From Microbacterium sp. cf046 (GTDB taxonomy: Bacteria; Actinomycetota; Actinomycetes; Actinomycetales; Microbacteriaceae), in contig NZ_FOZJ01000002.1 of the NCBI RefSeq assembly GCF_900114345.1, forward strand, positions 868,001 to 932,000: DNA of 64,000 nucleotides, written 5' to 3'. Positions 48,371 to 58,200 of the stretch are shown here, piece by piece; position 1 is the first letter of the stretch, and the number at the start of each line of letters is the position of its first letter. The position numbers and the translations under genes are program-made. The notes under the pieces were generated by a model. It did no database searches. It saw only the letters and a list, made by a program, of their open reading frames with translations, and was not told the origin of the DNA.

Positions 48371-49357
48371 TCAGGCCGGTCCAAGCTCCTGGAACAGCGT
48401 CACCTGCAGGTCGGCGGGAGCCCGCAGGCGTGCGTTGACGGATCGCCATGGCGTCTCCCGGGCGGATGCCTCCACGCGCGCGCCGCTCGCGGCGAGGCGC
48501 TCGACGGCTCCCACCGTGTCGTCCACCTCGAACGCCACCCGGATGCGGTCGCTCGAGCCGCCGTCCGTCTCCACCCTGTCGATGAACGCGACCTGACCGG
48601 GATTCGCGAGCTCGAGCGTCGCGCGTCCGGCATCCAGGATCGCCACCCGTGCGCCGCCCTCGGCTTCGTATGCCTCCGCTTGCGGCATCCCGACGACATC
48701 GCGGTAGAACGCAAGGGTCGCGTCGAAGTCGGGCGCCTGTACGACCATCCGCAGCTGCCGCACCGCTCCGGGAGCCGGAATCCGCGTCGCCAGCGCCGCC
48801 ACGTCCGCGGCACGGGCTGCGAACCGATCGAGGGAGGTGCGTCCGGCGCCGTCGTGCGCCCACGCCTCAAGCGCGCCGAGGACGGCCCCGCCCCATGCCG
48901 CGCCCGCGACGTCCGCGTGCAATCGGTCGGCGCCCGCGCGCCCGAGTCGCGCGGCCACCGCACGCGCGATCCGAGAGCGACGCGAAGAGGCTTCGCGCTC
49001 CAGCTCGTCCTCCAGGCCCATCGCGGCCGCGTTCCGCTCGGCCAGGGCGAGGCTGTCCGGGGCGAAGTCCTCGGCCAGGGCGATCGCCGCGGCGCGGACG
49101 TCGGCGGCGGCATCCACCGCCTCATCCTGCTCGAGCCGCTCCTCGAACCGGGCGATCCGCTCGTCGAGGCCCGCCCAGAGGATGTCGGACTTCGAGGCGA
49201 AGTAGTTGAAGAAGCTCGACCTGCTGACGCCTGCGCGCCGGGAGATGTCGGCGATCGTCGTGGCCTCGAACCCCTGCTCGAGGAACAGCTCGCACGCGGC
49301 CTCGGCCAGCATCTCGCGCGATGATGCCCGGGGCCGGCCCGCTCGCTGCTCGGTCAT
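48371..49357 (-). CDS. TetR-family regulator fused to a VOC (glyoxalase-like) domain
   Basis: 328 residues. The N-terminal HTH is clear (TTIADISRRAGVSRSSFFNYFASK region, about 35-57), followed by TetR ligand-binding helices to about residue 205. The last 120 residues are a VOC domain (LRMVVQAPDFDATLAFYRDVVGM, then VAFIDRV and VAFEVDDTVGAVERL), as in glyoxalase/bleomycin-resistance proteins. The VOC part may be a second ligand sensor or a detoxifying enzyme under the same control. ATG at 49357 begins MTEQRAGRPRASS. It is divergent from lipB across a 101-nt gap. Confidence 0.85.
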   Translation of the reverse strand: MTEQRAGRPRASSREMLAEAACELFLEQGFEATTIADISRRAGVSRSSFFNYFASKSDILWAGLDERIARFEERLEQDEAVDAAADVRAAAIALAEDFAPDSLALAERNAAAMGLEDELEREASSRRSRIARAVAARLGRAGADRLHADVAGAAWGGAVLGALEAWAHDGAGRTSLDRFAARAADVAALATRIPAPGAVRQLRMVVQAPDFDATLAFYRDVVGMPQAEAYEAEGGARVAILDAGRATLELANPGQVAFIDRVETDGGSSDRIRVAFEVDDTVGAVERLAASGARVEASARETPWRSVNARLRAPADLQVTLFQELGPA

Positions 49358-49458
49358 GACCCCCAGCGTAGGAGTCCCCATGCGCCGCACGCGTGATCGG
49401 AGCGCGTCGGGGTAATGTTGGACGCGATCCAGAAATCGCCACAAGCGGAGGAGCTCCT

Positions 49459-50097
49459 GTGCTCGAGATCGTCACCGCCGGGCTCGCACCCGCCTACGTG
49501 CCCTACCACGACGGATGGGCGCTGCAGCGTGACATCCACGCCGATGTCGTGTCGGGACACCGGCCAGACACGCTGATCCTCCTCGAGCACGAGGCCGTGT
49601 ACACGGCGGGCAAGCGCACCGAGCCCCAGGAGCGACCGACCGACGGAACTCCCGTGATCGATGTCGATCGCGGGGGAAAGATCACGTGGCACGGACCGGG
49701 CCAGCTCGTCGGGTATCCGATCGTCCGGCTGCACGAGCCCGTCGACGTCGTCGCGCACGTCCGCCGCCTCGAGCGCCTGCTGATCGACGCCCTCGATGAG
49801 CACGGCGTCCATGGTTATCGGGTCGAGGGACGAAGCGGCGTGTGGGTTCGTCGGCCGCTGTCGGAGGACAAGATCGCCGCCATCGGAGTGCGCGTCGAGA
49901 AGGGCGTCACGATGCACGGCTTCGCCGTCAACTGCGACAACTCGCTGGCCGGGTTCCGCGGCATCATCCCGTGCGGGATCACGGATGCCGGAGTCACGAC
50001 GGTCAGCGAGGTGGTGGGCCGCGACGTGGGGCCGGCTGACATCATCGATTCCGTCGTCTCGGCCTTCGAAGCCGAGTACGCCGGGGCGCTCGCATGA
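49459..50097 (+). CDS. lipB: Lipoyl(octanoyl) transferase LipB
   Basis: 212 residues. It moves octanoate from acyl carrier protein to lipoyl domains. Visible motifs: [32 protein letters not shown] and the catalytic pair in [17 protein letters not shown] (Lys and Cys). GTG at 49459 follows GGAGGAG at 5 nt. A TAATGT at 49413-49418 is a possible -10 box. Coupled to lipA by ATGA. Confidence 0.95.
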   Translation: MLEIVTAGLAPAYVPYHDGWALQRDIHADVVSGHRPDTLILLEHEAVYTAGKRTEPQERPTDGTPVIDVDRGGKITWHGPGQLVGYPIVRLHEPVDVVAHVRRLERLLIDALDEHGVHGYRVEGRSGVWVRRPLSEDKIAAIGVRVEKGVTMHGFAVNCDNSLAGFRGIIPCGITDAGVTTVSEVVGRDVGPADIIDSVVSAFEAEYAGALA

Positions 50098-51128
50098 GCG
50101 GCTGCGCGACAGGCTCCGCTTCGTCGACTCCGGCGTCCGCTCCGGGCGGCCGGAAGCTGCTGCGACTCGAGGTCCGCAATGCGCAGACCCCGATCGAGCG
50201 CAAGCCGGAATGGATCAAGACGCGCGCGAAGATGGGTCCGGAGTACACCGCCCTGCACTCGCTCGTGAAGGACGAGGGCCTGCACACGGTGTGCCAGGAG
50301 GCCGGCTGCCCGAACATCTACGAGTGCTGGGAGGACCGCGAGGCGACCTTCCTCATCGGAGGGTCGCAGTGCACACGACGGTGCGACTTCTGCCAGATCG
50401 ACACCGGCAAGCCCGCCGACTACGACGTCGACGAGCCGCGGCGGGTGGCCGAGAGCGTGCAGAAGATGCGGCTGCGGTACGCCACCGTGACCGGCGTCGC
50501 GCGCGATGACCTGCCCGACGAGGGTGCCTGGCTGCACGCCGAGACGGTGCGCCGCATCCACGCCGACAACCCGGGCACCGGGGTCGAGATCCTCGCGACC
50601 GACTTCTCGGGCAACCCGACCCTGCTGCGCGAGGTGTTCGACTCGCGACCCGAGGTGTTCGCGCACAACGTCGAGACCGTGCCGCGCATCTTCAAGCGGA
50701 TCCGCCCGGCGTTCCGCTACGAGCGCTCCCTCGATGTCATCACCCAGGCGCGCGAGTACGGCCTCATCACGAAGTCGAATCTCATCCTCGGCATGGGCGA
50801 GGAGCCGCACGAAGTCGTGCAGGCCCTGCAGGACCTGCACGACGCCGGAACCGACATCATCACGATCACCCAGTACCTGCGCCCGTCGCCCCGGCACCTG
50901 CCGGTGGACCGGTGGGTGAAGCCGGAGGAGTTCGTCGAGTTCAAGCAGGAGGCCGAGCGCATCGGATTCCTCGGCGTGCTCGCCGGGCCGCTGGTGCGGT
51001 CGTCGTATCGTGCCGGTCGGCTGTGGGCGCAGTCGATGATCTCCAAGGGCCGCGACATTCCGGACGGCCTGTCGCACCTCGCACAGGACATCGCGCACGA
51101 AGGCCTGAGCTTCTCGCAGGCGGTCTGA
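50094..51128 (+). CDS. lipA: Lipoyl synthase LipA
   Basis: 344 residues. Radical SAM enzyme inserting two sulfurs into the octanoyl chain. The auxiliary-cluster cysteines lie in [15 protein letters not shown] and the radical SAM motif is CTRRCDFCQ. Ends with the usual SSYRAGRLW region; the conserved terminal RSSY is present. The first 25 residues are a Ser/Gly/Ala-rich tail. Standard lipB-lipA pair. Confidence 0.96.
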   Translation: MSGCATGSASSTPASAPGGRKLLRLEVRNAQTPIERKPEWIKTRAKMGPEYTALHSLVKDEGLHTVCQEAGCPNIYECWEDREATFLIGGSQCTRRCDFCQIDTGKPADYDVDEPRRVAESVQKMRLRYATVTGVARDDLPDEGAWLHAETVRRIHADNPGTGVEILATDFSGNPTLLREVFDSRPEVFAHNVETVPRIFKRIRPAFRYERSLDVITQAREYGLITKSNLILGMGEEPHEVVQALQDLHDAGTDIITITQYLRPSPRHLPVDRWVKPEEFVEFKQEAERIGFLGVLAGPLVRSSYRAGRLWAQSMISKGRDIPDGLSHLAQDIAHEGLSFSQAV

Positions 51129-51154
51129 CCCGTTCCGCGGCGTCAGACGGGCGT

Positions 51155-51655
51155 TCAGTCGGCGCTGGTCACCGACAGCACGTCGCCGTCCGAGTCGAGG
51201 TTCACCAGGATGACGTCATCCGTCGCGTCGGGGTCGAGCGCGTACTCGAGCACCGCGAACGGGTCGGCGCCGCCGTGCTCGTCCGCGAGGATCGTCATGC
51301 TCATGAGCTGCAGCGATCGGATGACATCGACCTGGATGTCACCCGAGTTGTCGACCAGGAGCTCCTCGAGCTCCTCGCCGAGACTCTCCTGCTGCTGAAG
51401 GATGTACTCGATGACTTCGCTGGTGCGGTCATCGAGCTCTGAGACCATGGCGTTGCGCGCCGTCCGGTCGATCGACTCGATCGAGGAGATCAGGCTCGCC
51501 GCGACGTCGAGCGCTGCCTCCGAGACGTCGTCCTGATCCGGCGCGGTCAGGTCGACGGTCACCGTCTGATCGCCGAGGTCGACGTTCTCGGACCAGAAGA
51601 TCGACCCGTCGGGGCCGGACTCCAGCAGTCCGAAGAAATCGTGCTCGATCGCCAT
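51155..51655 (-). CDS. DUF2004-like conserved protein
   Basis: 166 residues, strongly acidic, with FFGLLESGPDGSIFWSENVDLGDQTVTVDL at the start (stretch abbreviated here as FFGLL and FWSENV motifs) and alternating helices rich in Glu/Asp/Leu. This resembles DUF2004 proteins of unknown function, sometimes found near toxin-immunity or housekeeping genes. ATG at 51655 is chosen. It lies downstream of ftsY on the same strand with an 84-nt gap, and is convergent with lipA. Confidence 0.6.
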   Translation of the reverse strand: MAIEHDFFGLLESGPDGSIFWSENVDLGDQTVTVDLTAPDQDDVSEAALDVAASLISSIESIDRTARNAMVSELDDRTSEVIEYILQQQESLGEELEELLVDNSGDIQVDVIRSLQLMSMTILADEHGGADPFAVLEYALDPDATDDVILVNLDSDGDVLSVTSAD

Positions 51656-51739
51656 ATGCCCATGAAACCAGCACCGGAGGATCGGCGCTATCCCGTGACG
51701 GCGCGCCGTCATGTTAAGAGTCGATGTCGGCCGACGCGG

Positions 51740-52612
51740 TCACTCGACGAGGGATGCGGCGAACACGTGCGGCGTGAATCCGGTCAGGTCGCCGATGCCC
51801 TCGCCCTGTCCGAGGAGCTTCACGGGGATGCCGGTGCGCTCCTGCACGGCGAGCACGAAACCGCCCTTCGCAGAGCCGTCGAGCTTGGTGAGCACCAGCC
51901 CGGTGACGCCCGCGTGCTCGAGGAAGGCCTGCGCCTGCATCACACCGTTCTGCCCGGTCGTCGCATCGAGCACGAGCAGCACCTCGCTGATCGGCGCCTG
52001 CTTCTCGATCACGCGGCGGATCTTGCCGAGCTCGTCCATGAGCCCGCCCTTGGTGTGCAGCCGACCTGCCGTGTCGACCAGCACGATCTCCGTACCGGTG
52101 CGCTTGGCGTATTCGATCGTCTGGAAGGCGACGGATGCCGGATCCTGACCCTCGTGCTGGGGTCGCACGATTGCCGCTCCCCCGCGCTCCGCCCACGTCG
52201 CGAGCTGATCGACGGCTGCCGCTCGGAACGTGTCGGCCGCCCCGACGACCACGCTGCGGCCGTATCGCTGCAGGAACTTCGCGAACTTGCCGATGGTCGT
52301 CGTCTTGCCGACGCCGTTCACTCCGACGACGAGCACGACGGCCGGACGCTCGGTCAGGCGCAGGGTCGTGTCGAACTTCGCGAAGTGCTCCTCGAGCGTC
52401 TCCTTCAGCATCCGCTGCAGGTCGCGCGGATCTGTCGTGCGATACCTGTCGACCTTCGCGCGGAGCTCGTCGACGATGCGCTCGGTGATGTCGGGGCCGA
52501 AGTCAGCCGTGATCAGCGCGGTCTCGAGGTCTTCCCACGTGGTCTCGTCGATCGTCGGCTTGACGAAGACGCCTCGCAGCGCGCGACCGAGTGACCAGGT
52601 GCTTTCCGCCAT
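51740..52612 (-). CDS. ftsY: Signal recognition particle receptor FtsY
   Basis: 290 residues, a short FtsY lacking the long acidic A domain, as in many Actinobacteria. NG GTPase: VGVNGVGKTTTIGKFA (P-loop), VVVGAADTFRAAAVDQL, VDTAGRLHTKGGLMDEL and LTKLDGSAKGG. An N-terminal amphipathic start (WSLGRALRGVF) likely contacts lipid. It lies between ffh and smc, its usual neighbours. Confidence 0.96.
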   Translation of the reverse strand: MAESTWSLGRALRGVFVKPTIDETTWEDLETALITADFGPDITERIVDELRAKVDRYRTTDPRDLQRMLKETLEEHFAKFDTTLRLTERPAVVLVVGVNGVGKTTTIGKFAKFLQRYGRSVVVGAADTFRAAAVDQLATWAERGGAAIVRPQHEGQDPASVAFQTIEYAKRTGTEIVLVDTAGRLHTKGGLMDELGKIRRVIEKQAPISEVLLVLDATTGQNGVMQAQAFLEHAGVTGLVLTKLDGSAKGGFVLAVQERTGIPVKLLGQGEGIGDLTGFTPHVFAASLVE

Positions 52613-52663
52613 GTCTCCAGCCTAGGCGCGCGGCGCGACCGTCGATCACGGCATGATGTTGCC

Positions 52664-55270
52664 ATGTCTGCGCAGGGCATCGATCACACGGTCATCCGCA
52701 CTCCCGATCAGCGCCTTCGAGTGTTCGTGAGCTCGACGCTGGCGGAGCTCGCGGACGAGCGCAAAGCCGTCGCCCGCACGATCACGGCGCTCGGCATGTC
52801 TCCGGTCATGTTCGAACTGGGCGCGCGTCCCCACCCGCCGCAGGAGCTGTACCGCGCGTATCTCGCTCAGTCGGACATCTTCGTGGGGCTCTATTGGCAG
52901 AGCTACGGCTGGGTGGGTCCGGGCATGGACATATCCGGGCTCGAGGACGAATTCCGTCTGTCCGGAGGGCGTCCCCGGCTGCTCTACCTCAAGGCGCCGG
53001 CGCCGGAGCGGGAGGCCAAGCTCAGCGCGATGCTCGACGAGATCCGCTCACAGGGGCGTGACGCGTATCGCACGTTCCACACCCCGCACGAACTGGGTCG
53101 GCTGGTGCGCGACGATCTCGCGCTGCTCCTGAGCGAACGCTTCGCCGCCGCCGGCCCCCGCGCCGACGTCCCCGCGCCGACCGGGCCGGCTCGGACAGAG
53201 GAGCCGCAGTCCATCCCCGTGACCTTCACGTCCCTGTTCGGCCGGGAGGACGACATCGCGGCCGTGGTCGGAATGCTCGAATCTCCCGGCATCCGCCTGG
53301 TCACGCTTTCCGGCCCGGGTGGCATGGGCAAGACCCGCCTGGCGATCGCGGTGGGCGAGACCTTGGACGAGGGCGTCAACGGCCGTGTCGTGTTCGTGCC
53401 GGTCGCGACCGTCACCGAGCCGTCGTCCGTCATGCCTCGCATCGCATCGGCGGTCGGTGCCGTTGCAGAAGGAACGGGTTCGTCACTCGACGCGCTCGTG
53501 GAGCACTTCACCGACCAACCCACGGTGCTCATCCTCGACAATCTCGAGCAGGTGATCGGTGTCGCTCCCGAGCTCGACGAACTCCTCGCCCGAACGCCAG
53601 GAGTCAAGATCCTTGCGACGAGCCGCACCGTGCTCCGACTTCGCGCGGAGCACGAGTATGCCGTTCCACCCCTCGCGGTTCCGGCGCTTCCCAGCGAGGA
53701 CGACGATGCCGAGGTGGCCCGGATCGCCGCACTCGCCGCGGTCCGGCTGTTCCTCGATCGCGCATCGACCGTTCGTCGGGACCTCGTCCTGACGCCCGAG
53801 AACGCCCGGGCCATCGCCGAGATCTGCCGCCGGCTGGACGGGGTGCCGTTGGCGATCGAGCTCGCGGCCGCCCGGACGCGGTTGCTCGATCCGGCACCTC
53901 TCCTCGCGCACCTCCAGTCGGTGCTCGACGGTCTCGGGACCGGCCCGATCGATCTCCCCGAGCGTCAGCGCACGCTCCGCGCGACCGCCGAATGGAGTGT
54001 CGGACTCCTCTCCGACGCCGAAGCGCGCCTGCTGGCCACCCTGTCGGTCTTCGCCGACGGCTGGACCATCACCGCCGCCGCCAACGTCTCGGCGGCAGAC
54101 GAGTTGGACACGCTCGACCTGCTCGACGCGCTCGCCGGACACAGTCTGGTCACCATCGACCCGTCGGCATCCGAGCCGCGCTTCCGCATGCTGACGACGG
54201 TTCGCGAGCTTGCGGCGGAGCGCCTCGTCGACCGCGACGATCGCTCGGTCATCGAGCGTCGCCACGCCGAGTACTTCGCCTCGATCATGGACACGGATGC
54301 CGTGCCGACTGACCTGACGACGCCGTGGGCGGACAGACTGCGAACGGAGGAGGAGAACGTCCGTGTCGCGATCGCGTGGTTCTTCCGGCAAGACATCGGC
54401 CGCCTCCCCCATCTGCTTCGTTCGCTGTGGCTCTACTGGCAGACGAACGACCGTCTGGTCGAGGGTCGTGAATGGGTGAGCGAGCTCCAGGCCGTCGCGG
54501 ATGCCGCCCAGCTGGATGAGCGCGCGCGGGCGGAGGTGCTGTTCACCGAGGTGGTGACGGCGGTGGCCGTCGGCGACGACCGGGGCGCGGTGTCCGCTGC
54601 TGCGACCATTCCGGCGATCATCGATCGCGTGGAGGAGCCCGCCCTCCGCAACGCGCTGCATCTGGCCCTGTCGTGGAGCCTTCCGATCCAGGGTGATTTC
54701 GAGGGCTCGCTGACTGAGGCCACACGCGCATACGACGGGTTCGCGGAGCATGACGACGCGGTCATCGCCTTCGCAGCGCTCACCGTCGGGATGCTGCGCA
54801 CCGCCCTGGACGAGGACGACGAGGGCCGCCGCTTCCTCCGCGAGGCGGCCGACCTCGGAACTCGTTTCGGCAATCGCTGGCTCACCGCGGGAGCACGGAC
54901 GCAGCTCGTGATCCTCGACGTGCGCGCGGGGTCGCAGGCCGCCGCGCGAAAGCTCCTCTCCGAGATCCTCGACGAGGTCGACGGCCCGCAGCTCGGGACG
55001 ATCCTCGTCTGCTTCGCGCTGATCGCGTATGCCGAATTCGCGATCGCCGAGGCCCGACCGCTCGATGCGGCCACCGCGCTCGGCGCCGTGAGGGGTCTCC
55101 GGGAGCGCGCCGGGCTGATCGCCTGGCCCATCGCCCGGCCCGGCGAAGCGAGGCTGCTCTCCAAGGTGACGGAGCACCTCGGGGCGGACGAATGGGCCGC
55201 GGCGCAGGATCGCGGATCCGAACTGCGGGCGCACGACGCCCTCGACCTCGTCCGACGCGGGATCGCCTGA
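52664..55270 (+). CDS. DUF4062 + STAND (NB-ARC-like) ATPase with TPR-like C-terminus
   Basis: 868 residues. Residues 18-110 are a DUF4062 domain (LRVFVSSTLAELADERKAV, SDIFVGLYWQSYGW), a fold linked to nucleotide- or TIR-like effector modules in conflict proteins. A STAND ATPase follows: Walker A GPGGMGKTRLA (about 217), Walker B TVLILDNLEQ (about 290), ILATSRTVLRL, and GVPLAIELAAAR. The rest (about 440-868) is helical, TPR-like, probably sensing a ligand or protein. No AfsR-type DNA-binding domain. It begins 51 nt from the divergent ftsY start, with no clear SD, so it may be leaderless. Role unknown; immunity or signalling is inference. Confidence 0.85.
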   Translation: MSAQGIDHTVIRTPDQRLRVFVSSTLAELADERKAVARTITALGMSPVMFELGARPHPPQELYRAYLAQSDIFVGLYWQSYGWVGPGMDISGLEDEFRLSGGRPRLLYLKAPAPEREAKLSAMLDEIRSQGRDAYRTFHTPHELGRLVRDDLALLLSERFAAAGPRADVPAPTGPARTEEPQSIPVTFTSLFGREDDIAAVVGMLESPGIRLVTLSGPGGMGKTRLAIAVGETLDEGVNGRVVFVPVATVTEPSSVMPRIASAVGAVAEGTGSSLDALVEHFTDQPTVLILDNLEQVIGVAPELDELLARTPGVKILATSRTVLRLRAEHEYAVPPLAVPALPSEDDDAEVARIAALAAVRLFLDRASTVRRDLVLTPENARAIAEICRRLDGVPLAIELAAARTRLLDPAPLLAHLQSVLDGLGTGPIDLPERQRTLRATAEWSVGLLSDAEARLLATLSVFADGWTITAAANVSAADELDTLDLLDALAGHSLVTIDPSASEPRFRMLTTVRELAAERLVDRDDRSVIERRHAEYFASIMDTDAVPTDLTTPWADRLRTEEENVRVAIAWFFRQDIGRLPHLLRSLWLYWQTNDRLVEGREWVSELQAVADAAQLDERARAEVLFTEVVTAVAVGDDRGAVSAAATIPAIIDRVEEPALRNALHLALSWSLPIQGDFEGSLTEATRAYDGFAEHDDAVIAFAALTVGMLRTALDEDDEGRRFLREAADLGTRFGNRWLTAGARTQLVILDVRAGSQAAARKLLSEILDEVDGPQLGTILVCFALIAYAEFAIAEARPLDAATALGAVRGLRERAGLIAWPIARPGEARLLSKVTEHLGADEWAAAQDRGSELRAHDALDLVRRGIA

Positions 55271-55291
55271 CCCCGGCGGTGCGGGCCGCCC

Positions 55292-58200
55292 CTAGCTCGC
55301 CACGCGCTCGCCGACGCGCTGCCCGACGACGGCGGAGACGCCGTCCTGGCGCATCGAGACGCCGTACAGCGCGTCCGCGATCTCCATCGTGCGCTTCTGA
55401 TGCGTGATCACGATGAGCTGGCTGCTCTCGCGCAGCCGTTCGAACACGCCGAGCAGCCTGCCGAGGTTCGCGTCGTCGAGCGCCGCCTCCACCTCGTCGA
55501 GGATGTAGAACGGGCTCGGCCTGGCCATGAAGATGGCCGTCAGCAGGGCGACCGCCGCAAGGGAGCGCTCACCGCCTGACAGCAGGGACAGGCGTTCGAT
55601 CTTCTTGCCGACCGGCCGCACCGACACCTCGATGCCCGTCGTGAGCGGATCGTCCGGATTCGTGAGCGAGATGCTTCCGGTGCCCCCTGGGAACAGCACC
55701 GGGAACACCTCGCCGAACGCCACGCGGGTGTCTTCGAACGCGGCGAGGAAGATCGTCTGCATACGCTCGTCGAGCTCGTCGATGATCGTGAGCAGGTCTT
55801 TGCGGGTCTGGGTGAGGTCGGCGAGCTGTTCGACGAGGAACTTGTGCCGCTGCTCGAGCGCCGCGAACTCCTCGAGTGCGAGGGGATTCACCCTGCCGAG
55901 CTGAGCGAGTTTGCGTTCGGCATCCTGGAGTCTGCGGCGCTGCTGTGCCTGATCGTAAGACCCAGACGCCGCGTCACCTTCGCCAGGAACCTCCTGATCC
56001 GGACCATATTCCGAAATGAGAATGTCTTCCTCGAGACCCAGTTCCGACGCGACGCGCTCGAGGAGGCTCGACACGTGAAGTCGCTTCTCGTGGATCTGCA
56101 GCTCGAGCCCGTGGACGCTCTCGGTGAGGCCCGCGAGCCGATCCCGCAGCACGACCTCCTGACGTCGCGCCTCGGCGAGCTCGGCGGTCACCGCGGTGCG
56201 GGTGCTCTCGGCTGCTGTGAGTTCGACCCTCGCCTGACTCACCGAGCGATCGACCGAGTCCAGGACAGCGGGCAGCTGCAGGGCGACGCGCTCGGCGACC
56301 TCCCGCTGAGCGCGTCGGATGACCGCGCGCCGCGCCGCCTCGGCGGCGGCGGCGCGCTCGCGCTCGCGCTGCCGTTCGAGCTGGACGACCCGCGCCTCAC
56401 CGGCCCGCACCCGTTCCTTGAGGGTCTCGACGTCCAGTCGCGCGCGCATCTCGGCGTCCCGCGCGCCCTCCAGATCGGCGAGCATCCCTTCGCGTGCCGA
56501 TGCGTCGAGCATCGGACGCGGAGCCTCCAACGCGCCGTTCAGGCGGTCGTCCGCAGCCCGGGCGGCCGCCTCGGCTTCCTCCACCGCCGCCGACACCTGA
56601 GTCAGGGCCGCTGCGAGTCGGTCGCACTCGGCGATCGCAGCTTCGTGTCGCACCGTGGCTCGGTTGACCTGCTCGGTGTGCGCCGCCAGTGCGGCGTCGT
56701 GCGCGCGAAGCGTCGCGAGGGCGGCCTTGGTGCGCTGCCGGGCTGAATCCAGTCCGTGCACGGCGTCCGAGAGCGCCTCCCGCAGCGAGTCCGAGACCAC
56801 GAGGATCTCGTCGCCGCGCTCGGACGCGGCATCCCGTTCCGCCGCGAGTTCGAGCCGCGATCTCCCCTGCCCCGAGCCCGACCTGAGCGTGTGCGGGGTG
56901 CAGACCTCCCCCGCGCGCGTCACGATGGTGATCGGCCCGGCGAGGTCGGCATCCGCGAACGCGGCACCGGCCGCTCGGGCGGCGTCGAGATCGTCGGCGA
57001 CGACGACGCACGACAGGATGCCGAGCACCCCGTCCGGCGCGCTCACGACGTCCCGCGCTGCGACCACGCCGGCGACCCGCGGCAGTGACCGCGGCGCGGC
57101 ATCCGAGTCGGCGATCGCGATGTCCACGACACCGAGATCGGATCCCTGCACCATCCGCGCGACCGCGAAGGCGTCATCGCGCGACTCCACCAGGACGCCC
57201 TCGGCGAGCGGTCCGAGCGCCGCGGCGATCGCCGCTTCGTACCCCGGCGTGACCTTGACGGCATCGCCGAGCAGTCCCCGGATGCCGGATCCTCCGCGCG
57301 CGACGAGTTCCGCGGCCGCGTTGCGCACCTCGAGGGCGCGCCCCAGGGCGGCGGTCTGGGCGGCGAGGGACTCGCTCTCGCGTTCGACGGCGTGCAGGCG
57401 CTCACGCAGTCTGCTCACAGCCGCCTCAGCGTCCGTCGCATCCCGCTGCGCGCGGTCGTACGCCGCTGCGTACTCGGCCGCGGAGCCCTCGGGCACGAGC
57501 GTGGGGTCGACCCCGGCCAGCTCGGCCTCGGCCTCCGCGCGACGGCCCGACGCGGCATCGAGGGCGAGTCGCTGACGCTCGACGCCGCTGCGAACGGCCG
57601 CGAGCGCTGATGCCGCGGCTTCGGCCGAACCTCGCAGAGCCGTGATCCGCATGTCGTGCTCGGACACGAGCGCGCTCTGCGCGGCGATGTCCACATCGAG
57701 CGCGTCGAGCTCGGCGCGGGCGCGCATCACGCCGCGCGAAGCCTCGGCCGCCGCATCCTGCGCGTCGCCGAGTCCCGCGGCGATCTCGTCGATCTCGCCC
57801 CGCACGTCGTCGATCATGCTCTGCGACACGGTCGTCAGCTCGATGCCCTCGTCGTCGGCGTTCTCACCCAGCAGCGCGAGCCGCTGTCCGGTCAGCGTGA
57901 ACAGGCTGCGGAGGCGCTCCTGAACGCGCTCGAGGCCGTAGGCCACGGTGCGGGCCTGGTCGACGCCTTCGGATCGCTGCTGCTCCTCGAGCCCGGAGAT
58001 GCGCGTTCGGACGCTGTCGGCCTGGTCCTGCAGGACCAGGCGCTCGGTGTGCCGCTCCTGCTCGCTGCGCGCGTGCGCCGCGAGTTCGGCCCGAAGCGAG
58101 GCGAGCTCGTCGGCGAGCAGGCGGGCCCGCGCGTCACGCACCACGGCGGCGATCGTCACCGCCTCACGCGCGATCTCAGCCTGTCGCCCGAGTGGCTTGA

